64,000 nt of DNA from Chitinophaga caseinilytica (lineage in GTDB: Bacteria > Bacteroidota > Bacteroidia > Chitinophagales > Chitinophagaceae): positions 3,331,001 to 3,395,000 of the forward strand of contig NZ_CP150096.1 of the NCBI RefSeq assembly GCF_038396765.1, given 5' to 3'. A program made the translations under genes and the position numbers. The stretch's first letter is position 1, and every line of letters starts with the position of its first letter. Shown here piece by piece: positions 45,286 through 52,950 of the stretch. Under the pieces are notes generated by a model, which did no database searches, was not told where the DNA came from, and worked only from the letters and a program-made list of their open reading frames with translations.

Positions 45286-48200
45286 ATGAGATCGATCGGG
45301 ATATGCATTTGGATATGCGTCACCTTCGCTATGTCCGCGAAGGCGCAGCGGAGTTATTTTCTGGAAGCGGAAGATTTCCGGATCAAAGGCGGCTGGATTG
45401 TGGAAAAGCCCCCCGGCGCCAACGTCTCCAATCACCAGATCCTGCGCGTCATTTCCGGACAGGTAAAAGCGGCAGACGCGCTGACGGTAATCCGCATCGC
45501 GCAGCCGGGCAACTACACCGTTTGGGCCCGCACCATCGATTACCCGCAAGACCGGCCGGGAACGCGCCTTTTCCAGGTGCTGCTGAACGACCGGCCGCTG
45601 GAAAACGAATTGGGCCGCCACGGAAAAGCGGGATATTACTGGGAGAAAGCCGGCGCGCTGCCGCTCGATGCCGGTGAAAACGTAGTTCAGCTGCGCGACA
45701 GCAAAGGCAACTTCGCCCGGGTGGATGCGCTTTTCCTCACGGCCGATAACATCGATCCCAACAAAAACGAGCCTTCCCCATTCAAAACCCCGCACCAGAT
45801 CATCCATCCCGAACCAGCGGCGCAGCCTTCCCTCCCGGAAATTCTAATTCCGGAGAACGCCCCCGTGGAAGCCACGCTGGAAAACGAATTCCTGCAACTC
45901 GAATGGCGGAAAGGAACGGCCCTCGCCGCCCGCACCGCCATCAAGCGCAACGGGCGATGGGAACATTTGCCAGCCCCGACGGAAGAACATCGCATCCTCC
46001 TGCTTTCCGCCGGAAATCCGCAGATCACGTTCGGCGGGTTCTTCCCCGGCTGGAACGGCTCGAAAGGTTACAGCACGTTCACCTGCAACGGAAAAACCTA
46101 CACCATCATGGAGCCTGAAAACCTGCGGAACCCTTTCCTGTCGGGCGATTTGACGGCCTTTCATGCCATATCCCTCCAAAAGGACGGGCCGCACCGCGTG
46201 CGCGTCATCTACCGCGCAGCCGACGGACAGGAAATTTTCGGCGCATGGTCGCTCCAGCCCGGTCATCGCCACTTCCGCCTCGACCTGGCATTCACGCCGC
46301 AGAGTCCGGCGTATTACAGCCTGGTGGTGACGGCTTTCCAGGCTACGGCCAGGGAAAAAATCTCCAACGTGCAGCTGCCGCCCATGGTCCAGTACCAGCG
46401 TATTCCCGAACAGCCGCTCATGCTCCCGAGCGCCTTGATGCCGCAACCCCTCGCCATTACAGAGCGGAAAGGCGATAGCCTGGCGCTTTTCGTAGCGGGA
46501 ACGGCTGATGGCTTTCCGCTCGATTGGGCCATGGCAGGCACTTCTGTGATGGGTTTCGGGATTCAGAATGAGCGGAACGGCGTGCAGCCGGTGGTGTATT
46601 CGCCGGTACCGGGCTTGCCCGATTCCAGGCTGAAAGCGGGAGAAACATTGCGGCGGTCGTTCTCAATCGGAGCGGCAACCGGCTGGAACGATGCGCTGGC
46701 GTATGTTTCAGACAGTATTTATGGCGTCCGGGATTACCGGGCGCAACAATTATCGCTTACGGAAACCATCTTTAACATAACCGACCTTATCCGGAACGAC
46801 CAAGCCGCAGGATGGGCGCCGGCATTGAAAGGTTTCTTCGACATCGAAGCAGACCCGAAAGCGGCGCCCACCGTGGTGCAATCCGCGCCCCTGGCCGTGA
46901 TCGCAGCGGCAGTGATGGGGCACGACGAGGCGCTGTTCGTTAGCCGTGCGTTGCCGGTGATCGAGTACACGCTGAGCCGCAGCGGTTTCCGCTGGGCGCA
47001 GAAAGGCATGAGCAAAAAAGCGGGAACATTGAGCCCGTTCGGCTCGCAATTCACGACGGCCTATTTCGAAGGATTGCACCGGTTGCTGGGAGACGGCAAT
47101 CCCTGGTTGAAAAAGATCGCGCTGCCCGATGGGAAAGTGCGCGATGCGGGCGGGTATTCCGTTTCCATCCCGGTGTGGACGCAGGAGCTGGCCGCCTGGC
47201 GGTTGACGAAAGACCGCCGCTGGCTGGATTCGGCGCGCGTGCATGCAGATGATTTCGTCAGGACGGAAGTTTACGGTACCAAGACGGTCCCGCTGACGAA
47301 ACAGCCATTTTACAATACGTCCTTTTACGCCAATTGGTGGGACCTGACCGATCTGTACGACGCCACCGGCAATACATCCTACCTCGATGCCGCAGAATAC
47401 GCATCGTACCATACGATCGCCGGTGTGCGGAGTTACCCGGCGGTGAAAGATACCGTGCAAACCATCCATCCGGGCAACGCTTACGAAGGAAATACTACGA
47501 TGTGGTGGAAGGGCGGGGAGAAGTACCGGCTGGGCTTTCCGCGGAAGCCGGGCGACGTGCGCGAAAAGCAGGTGCCCCAGGCGCTGGTATCTCCCGTGGG
47601 GCTCGGGTTCGAGCAGCCTTACACGTTTTTCGATCCGGGGAAGCTGGTGCGGCACGTGTACATGAGCAGCTGGGCGCCGCATTTGCTGCGGTTGTACCAG
47701 CAACGGCCCAAAAAGATTCTCGAGACATATGCGAGAAACGCGGTGATAGGGCGTTTCACGAATTACCCGGGGTATTATGCCACGGGGTTCCAGGATATCA
47801 CGATGCAACCGGAATTTCCTTACAAAGGGCCGGACGTGAGCTCGATCTATTATCATCATATTCCGCCGCACCTGGCATTCACGATGGATTATCTGGTTAC
47901 TGAAATGCAGCAGCGGAGCGGCGGGAAGGTGAATTTTCCCTTCGTGAAACAGGATGGTTTCGTTTGGTTCAATAACCGGGTGTATGGAGGTGGAAAGGGA
48001 AAAGTGATGGACGATGAAGGTGTTAGTATCTGGATGAAGCGCGGACTTGCGGAAGTAAACCATCCCGCCGTGAATTTCCTGACAGCGGTGTCTGACAAGC
48101 GTTTCTGGATATTGCTCACCAGCGAATCCAACGAGGAATTGACTTTCCCGATAACGCTGGGGGCAGAAGCGCCGGTGGCCGCCAATGCCCGCGCCGCTTT

Positions 48201-48618
48201 TTTCTCCGACGGGAAGTCGGGCGTGTTGGATGTGGAAGGCCGTTCCTTCAGCGTTTCCATTCCCCCGAAAGGCTTTACGGCTGTTAGTTTGCCGCTGTCC
48301 GGAAAGAAACCCCTCCGCCCGAAAATCTCCCCGTTGAAAGAAGGGATGCGATCCACGGATTTTGGCCCCGGTATCGGGAAGTGCTACCTGTTCCGCATCC
48401 GCACGCCGTTTGGCTGGGACGCGGTCTACGGTTACCTCGAATCCACGCTTTCCGAAGGCGCCCGCGTCACCATTAACATGAACCACCGCGAAGAAACACT
48501 GACGGCATATCCGTTCGAATGGTCGTTCCACCCGCTGCCACCCGGCGAAGAAGCCGCGGTAAAAGTGGTGGTGACCACGAAAGACGGCCGCACATTTGAA
48601 AGAAACATGCATTTATGA
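45286..48618 (+). CDS. Large secreted protein with CBM-like N-terminus, putative alpha/alpha-toroid enzyme (paralogue 2)
   Basis: The 1110-residue protein has a signal peptide (ending SAKAQ). Residues ~22-150 look like a carbohydrate-binding beta-sandwich of CBM6/CBM35 type (YFLEAEDFRIKGGWIVE ... LPLDAGENVVQLRDS). A proline-rich linker (~155-185) follows, then a beta-rich domain (~190-480), helical toroid hairpins (~500-900) with YLVTEMQQRSGGKVNFP, and C-terminal beta domains. A WWDLTDLYDATGNTSYLDAA-type repeat supports the helical-hairpin reading. It is a paralogue of the proteins at 42706 and 50125. Likely a surface or periplasmic glycan-degrading enzyme of unassigned family. Confidence 0.65.
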   Translation: MRSIGICIWICVTFAMSAKAQRSYFLEAEDFRIKGGWIVEKPPGANVSNHQILRVISGQVKAADALTVIRIAQPGNYTVWARTIDYPQDRPGTRLFQVLLNDRPLENELGRHGKAGYYWEKAGALPLDAGENVVQLRDSKGNFARVDALFLTADNIDPNKNEPSPFKTPHQIIHPEPAAQPSLPEILIPENAPVEATLENEFLQLEWRKGTALAARTAIKRNGRWEHLPAPTEEHRILLLSAGNPQITFGGFFPGWNGSKGYSTFTCNGKTYTIMEPENLRNPFLSGDLTAFHAISLQKDGPHRVRVIYRAADGQEIFGAWSLQPGHRHFRLDLAFTPQSPAYYSLVVTAFQATAREKISNVQLPPMVQYQRIPEQPLMLPSALMPQPLAITERKGDSLALFVAGTADGFPLDWAMAGTSVMGFGIQNERNGVQPVVYSPVPGLPDSRLKAGETLRRSFSIGAATGWNDALAYVSDSIYGVRDYRAQQLSLTETIFNITDLIRNDQAAGWAPALKGFFDIEADPKAAPTVVQSAPLAVIAAAVMGHDEALFVSRALPVIEYTLSRSGFRWAQKGMSKKAGTLSPFGSQFTTAYFEGLHRLLGDGNPWLKKIALPDGKVRDAGGYSVSIPVWTQELAAWRLTKDRRWLDSARVHADDFVRTEVYGTKTVPLTKQPFYNTSFYANWWDLTDLYDATGNTSYLDAAEYASYHTIAGVRSYPAVKDTVQTIHPGNAYEGNTTMWWKGGEKYRLGFPRKPGDVREKQVPQALVSPVGLGFEQPYTFFDPGKLVRHVYMSSWAPHLLRLYQQRPKKILETYARNAVIGRFTNYPGYYATGFQDITMQPEFPYKGPDVSSIYYHHIPPHLAFTMDYLVTEMQQRSGGKVNFPFVKQDGFVWFNNRVYGGGKGKVMDDEGVSIWMKRGLAEVNHPAVNFLTAVSDKRFWILLTSESNEELTFPITLGAEAPVAANARAAFFSDGKSGVLDVEGRSFSVSIPPKGFTAVSLPLSGKKPLRPKISPLKEGMRSTDFGPGIGKCYLFRIRTPFGWDAVYGYLESTLSEGARVTINMNHREETLTAYPFEWSFHPLPPGEEAAVKVVVTTKDGRTFERNMHL

Positions 48619-50003
48619 TCCATATCCGAAACCTGACGGGCTTGTGGTGGATGCTGTTAACGGCTCCTGCGCTGGCGCAAAGCAACAGCGACCTGATCGC
48701 CGCATCGCAGGCGGGCGCGTCGCCACTGTATTTCCAGGTGGCGCCGGGCACTACGCTGGTGAGCACCGGCAATTTCAATGACCACCGGGAATGCGTTCCC
48801 CGCAACGGACTACCGGACTTCTTCGCGAAAGCGGCCGCAGGCAAACCGTTGAAGATCGGTTTCATTGGCGGCAGTATCACGCAAGGCAATGCCGGATACC
48901 GGCCGCAGGTGCTGCGGTACCTGCAAAAGATGTTCCCCGCCAATGATGTCTCCGCGCTGAACGCGGGCGTATCCGGCACCGGGACAGACCTCGGCGCCTG
49001 CCGCGTGCAGGAACAATTGCTGCAACACCGGCCAGATCTGGTGTTCGTGGAGTTTGCCGTCAATGGTGCGTACGCCGAAGGAATGGAAGGCATCGTGCGA
49101 CAGGTGCGAAGCGCCGGTGCTGAAATTTGCCTCATTTATACGATCACCGGCCAGCAAACGCAGACCTACGCCGCCGGGGAAATCCCTGCATCCATCCAGG
49201 GCCTGGAGAAAGTGGCGGCGCATTACGGCGTGCCGTCGGTACACATGGGCATGGAAGCGGCGCGAATGGAAAAACAGGGGTCGCTGGTCTGGAAGGGCGA
49301 CGCGAACGACACCCTCGGCCATGTACTCTTTTCAACGGACGGCATCCATCCACTGCCCGCCGGCGGGAATTTGTATGCCGCCGCCGTGGCGAGGGGAATG
49401 GAGAAGATGAAGAAGATGCACCGGCGCAAGGGCTCCAGGCCTTTGCCGGCTCCGCTTTTCGCCGACGACTGGTGGAGCGCAGGCATGTATCCGCCGCGGG
49501 AAATAGCGGTTTTCAGCGGGGATTGGTCGCAGGTAACGATGCCACAGTTCGCGGCGTGGTTCCCGGTGATGGAAAAGGCTTCCACGCCGGGTGCTTCTTT
49601 CAGCTTCCGCTTCAAAGGCTCGGGCTTCGGGATTTTCGACATCGGCGGGCCGGAAGCGGGGCAGATCACCATCGAAGTGAACGGAAAGCCCATGCATGTC
49701 GAGCCGCCACTGGTGCCCGGGACGCAGGTGTACCGGCTGCGGGAAGGGGATAGTATCCCGGTTAACAGGTTCAACAGTTTCTGCAACAACCGCTACCGCG
49801 GGCAACACCAGCTTTTCACCCTGCCCGAAGGCGAATACACCGTCACCATCCGGCTTTCTTCCCAACGGGCCGACAAGCGCGCGATCCTCGGCGCCAGCCA
49901 GGGAACAGACATCCTCCGGCACCCGGAAAGGTACGATCAGACCGTGTTGTACCTCGGCCGGGTCCTCCTCAAAGGGAAGCCCTTGCCGCCGCCGGAACGG
50001 TAA
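48615..50003 (+). CDS. Secreted SGNH/GDSL hydrolase (probable carbohydrate esterase)
   Basis: The 462-residue protein starts inside the previous stop codon (4-base overlap ATGA), so translation is coupled. Signal peptide ends ALAQ. SGNH blocks: S87 (GFIGGSITQG), G121 (GVSGTG), N150 (EFAVNGA), D242 and H245 (TDGIHPLPAG). Residues ~270-450 form a beta-rich C-terminal domain. Enzymes of this type remove acetyl or other acyl groups from polysaccharides. In this locus it probably de-esterifies the target glycan before the toroid proteins act. Confidence 0.85.
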   Translation: MIHIRNLTGLWWMLLTAPALAQSNSDLIAASQAGASPLYFQVAPGTTLVSTGNFNDHRECVPRNGLPDFFAKAAAGKPLKIGFIGGSITQGNAGYRPQVLRYLQKMFPANDVSALNAGVSGTGTDLGACRVQEQLLQHRPDLVFVEFAVNGAYAEGMEGIVRQVRSAGAEICLIYTITGQQTQTYAAGEIPASIQGLEKVAAHYGVPSVHMGMEAARMEKQGSLVWKGDANDTLGHVLFSTDGIHPLPAGGNLYAAAVARGMEKMKKMHRRKGSRPLPAPLFADDWWSAGMYPPREIAVFSGDWSQVTMPQFAAWFPVMEKASTPGASFSFRFKGSGFGIFDIGGPEAGQITIEVNGKPMHVEPPLVPGTQVYRLREGDSIPVNRFNSFCNNRYRGQHQLFTLPEGEYTVTIRLSSQRADKRAILGASQGTDILRHPERYDQTVLYLGRVLLKGKPLPPPER

Positions 50004-50014
50004 CGCGATATTTT

Positions 50015-50045
50015 GGGAATGCTCCCACAAATTGGGAATGTTCCC
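50015..50045. promoter_or_regulatory. Second pair of LacI-type operators, inside the locus
   Basis: GGGAATGCTCCC (50015-50026) and GGGAATGTTCCC (50034-50045) start 19 bp apart and share the CAAATT spacer with the pair at 35147-35177. They lie 11 bases after the esterase stop codon and upstream of the next unit, so the last two genes of the locus have their own repressible promoter. Confidence 0.8.
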
Positions 50046-50092
50046 AGCCTGATTTCTTGCCGGGCGCGCTCACAGCCGTCCCGGCGCGATAC

Positions 50093-50100
50093 TAAATTTG
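50093..50100 (+). promoter_or_regulatory. -7 promoter box of the second unit
   Basis: TAAATTTG at 50093-50100 is a perfect TAnnTTTG match, 25 bases upstream of the ATG at 50125 and 47 bases downstream of the operator pair. No good -33 TTTG is seen at the usual distance. Confidence 0.5.
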
Positions 50101-50124
50101 AACAACGAAGCGCAAACATTGCAT

Positions 50125-52941
50125 ATGAAAATCGGAATTCCACGACTTACAGCCTGTTTTATCTTCATGACCTTTGCGGCACAGGCGCAGGTACGGGTAC
50201 CGTCTGCGGCGGAAGGCATCCGGATCACATCGGCCGGCCGTCAATACACTTTCCAGCCTGCATTCCGGGTTATTTTCAGCGAAAGAGACCCGGCCATGGC
50301 ACTCAAGCCCGCCGGGATCAAAAATGTCGAATACAATGTGCTCACCTGGAAAGTGGAAGACAGCAGCCGTGCGGATTTCCAACAGAAAAAAATCGGAGCG
50401 GCCATGGCGGGCGACGGGTTCGACGATCGCATCCTCCGCACGCGCAGCGAATGGCGCACCGCCAATATATTCAACGTCGGCGAAAGCACGGTGCTGCAGG
50501 CCAACGCTATCCGGCAAGTGAAAGACACCGTTTTCCTCGGATTTCCGTCCAACGAACTCACCGCCTTCGTCCTGACTTCCGCCAAACCTTATCCTGTTCT
50601 GCATTTCACGTTTCGTCCCAAGCGGGATGGACATTACAGCATCGGTTTCGTGGGCGCCCCGGCCGTTCCCGTTCCCGAAGCGAAGGAAATCTGGCAACCG
50701 CTCATCTGGCAGGAGCTGCGTGCTCCCGAAGCGGCATTCCTCACACCTGCGTTCATGGCTACATTGCCGACAACCATGGTGTACAACGGCCAGCATACCC
50801 TCGGTGTGCTTGCCTCGCCGGAACATCTGCCGTTCCAGCCCTTGCCCACACTGCCCAACAGCCAATTCGGCATCGCGTTGCGGAATGAACAGGGGAAGAT
50901 GCAACCGCAGGTCTACGCACCCATTCCCGGTGGCTACGGTTCGAAAATGAAAGCAGGAACGCTATTCCGGTTTTCCATGCAGCTCGTGGCGGAACCGCAG
51001 GACATTACCCATACTTATCAATTTATCGCGGAGCGGATTTTCGGATTCCGCGATTACCGGAAAAACGACATCGCGTCGCTCAATACCGTTCTCGATAATA
51101 TGACCGCCTACGCCATGTCGCACTACGCCTGGTTTGTAGACAGCCTCAAAGGTTTCGCCTATTCCACCGACGTGCCGGGCGCCGTGAAAAACGTGTCCAG
51201 CCTGCATCCGCTGGAACTTTCCATCGTGCGCGACGATTCCGTGATGTTCGAGAAAAGGGCGTACCCGCTGACGGAATTCATGCTCAGCCGCGAGAAATTC
51301 CTCTTCAGCCTCGACAGTCTGCAGAAGATTCAAAGTCCGTCGAGGCGCCTGAAAGGCCCGGTGGCGCCGTTGTCTGAACTTGTGGCGTTGTACAACGTTT
51401 TCGGCCGCAGCAATCCGTTTTACCTGCAAATGATGGAACGGGAATATGCCGGTGCCCGCGTCCGTAACCTGGACGTGAAGGAAGACGGCGCCAGCTGGAT
51501 CAATGCCATGCATCTCTTCAAAGCCACGGGCAACAGGGAATACCTGTCCACCGCGATCTCCAAAGCCAACACCTATCTCCGCGACCGTGTTTACCGGCCT
51601 CAAACTGCGTTCAACGACCCCTTCGCCGGGAGTTTCTTCTTCTGGCCGGCATATACCAACCGCTGGATCGAGTTGTTGCAGCTTTATGAGTTGACCAGTG
51701 ATAAAAAGTACCTCGATGCGGCCGTGGAAGGCGCGCGCCACTATGCCATGTTCACCTGGATGGCACCTGCCGTTCCCGATAGCATGGTCACGGTGAATCC
51801 GGGCGGAAAGGCACCGATGTACTGGTACCTCCGTTCGAAAGGGCACGCGCAAGTGTATTATCCCGAAGAGAAAGCGCCCGCCTGGCGGCTGTCGGAAACC
51901 GGCCTCACGCCCGAATCTTCCGGCACGTCTACCGGCCACCGCGGCATTTTCATGACCAACTTCGCGCCGTGGATGCTCAAGGTTGGTTACTACGCGAAAG
52001 ACACTTTTCTCATGAACGTGGCGAAAGCTTCCACCATCGGGCGATACCGCAATTTCCCGGGGTATCATATCAATACCGAACGGACGACGGCGTATGAAAA
52101 AGAGGATTTTCCGTTGCGGGAACACAAGGCCCAAAGCGTCAATTCCTTCCATTACAACCACATTCTCCCCATGGCGGCGATGCTGATCGATTACCTCGTG
52201 ACGGACGTGTTCGTCCGCAGTAAAGGGAAGGTCCATTTCCCGGCGGAGTACGTCGAAGGATATGCGTACCTCCAGAATAATATGTACGGCGGCGCGCCCG
52301 GCACTTTTTACGGTGAAAAGGACGTGCAGTTGTGGATGCCGGCGAAACTGCTGACGGCCGCGAGCCCGGAGCTGAATTACATCGCCGGGCGAAAAGGGGA
52401 CCGCGTTTTCCTCGCTTTCACCAATCAAAGCAAAACCACTGTGCGCACGCGGATTGCGCTCAATCCCGCACTCGTGCAAACTACGCCAGGCAGCCGGGTG
52501 ACATCGCTCAACGGCGCTGTGGCCGGGAGTTTACGCCAGGGAGCCTTCGATTGTACCGTGGCGCCGGGTGACCTGGCGGTGTTCGTGGTGGAAGGGGTGA
52601 AGCCGGTCGTCCGTTTCCAGGAAAAAATATTGTCGGGCAGCAACAAAAAAGGAAATGATTTTGGGGAGATCAAGGCCGGGAACGCCAAAGCGATGCTGTT
52701 CAGGCTCGGTGCCTACGGCAGCCGGCTGTTCCTCTATCTCGAAGACGACGATACCCGCTGGCGCTCGGTGCAGCTGCATTATACGGACGCGGGCGGAAAG
52801 GAAAACCGGCTGCGCGACACGGCGTATCCCTTCGAATTTACCGTTCCGCTTCCGCAGGAATACAAGCTCAGCTGCTGGCTGACGCTGGAAGGGAAAGACG
52901 GGTCCATCGAAACCAGTGAAAAAATAACCATAGGCAATTAA
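50125..52941 (+). CDS. Large secreted protein, putative alpha/alpha-toroid enzyme (paralogue 3)
   Basis: The 938-residue protein starts at the ATG at 50125, which begins the signal peptide (ending TFAAQAQ). Residues ~25-320 are beta-rich and include PLIWQELRAPEAAF, similar to PLWKELTSPVQL of paralogue 1. Residues ~330-690 are helical hairpins (YTNRWIELLQLYELTSDKKYLDAA, shortened) with YLVTDVFVRSKGKVHFP. It also shares GRYRNFPGYH with GRFTNYPGYY of paralogue 2. C-terminal beta domains follow. Substrate and reaction are unassigned. It is under the second operator pair, so its dose may be set separately from the main operon. Confidence 0.65.
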   Translation: MKIGIPRLTACFIFMTFAAQAQVRVPSAAEGIRITSAGRQYTFQPAFRVIFSERDPAMALKPAGIKNVEYNVLTWKVEDSSRADFQQKKIGAAMAGDGFDDRILRTRSEWRTANIFNVGESTVLQANAIRQVKDTVFLGFPSNELTAFVLTSAKPYPVLHFTFRPKRDGHYSIGFVGAPAVPVPEAKEIWQPLIWQELRAPEAAFLTPAFMATLPTTMVYNGQHTLGVLASPEHLPFQPLPTLPNSQFGIALRNEQGKMQPQVYAPIPGGYGSKMKAGTLFRFSMQLVAEPQDITHTYQFIAERIFGFRDYRKNDIASLNTVLDNMTAYAMSHYAWFVDSLKGFAYSTDVPGAVKNVSSLHPLELSIVRDDSVMFEKRAYPLTEFMLSREKFLFSLDSLQKIQSPSRRLKGPVAPLSELVALYNVFGRSNPFYLQMMEREYAGARVRNLDVKEDGASWINAMHLFKATGNREYLSTAISKANTYLRDRVYRPQTAFNDPFAGSFFFWPAYTNRWIELLQLYELTSDKKYLDAAVEGARHYAMFTWMAPAVPDSMVTVNPGGKAPMYWYLRSKGHAQVYYPEEKAPAWRLSETGLTPESSGTSTGHRGIFMTNFAPWMLKVGYYAKDTFLMNVAKASTIGRYRNFPGYHINTERTTAYEKEDFPLREHKAQSVNSFHYNHILPMAAMLIDYLVTDVFVRSKGKVHFPAEYVEGYAYLQNNMYGGAPGTFYGEKDVQLWMPAKLLTAASPELNYIAGRKGDRVFLAFTNQSKTTVRTRIALNPALVQTTPGSRVTSLNGAVAGSLRQGAFDCTVAPGDLAVFVVEGVKPVVRFQEKILSGSNKKGNDFGEIKAGNAKAMLFRLGAYGSRLFLYLEDDDTRWRSVQLHYTDAGGKENRLRDTAYPFEFTVPLPQEYKLSCWLTLEGKDGSIETSEKITIGN

Positions 52942-52950
52942 ATACCAGAT

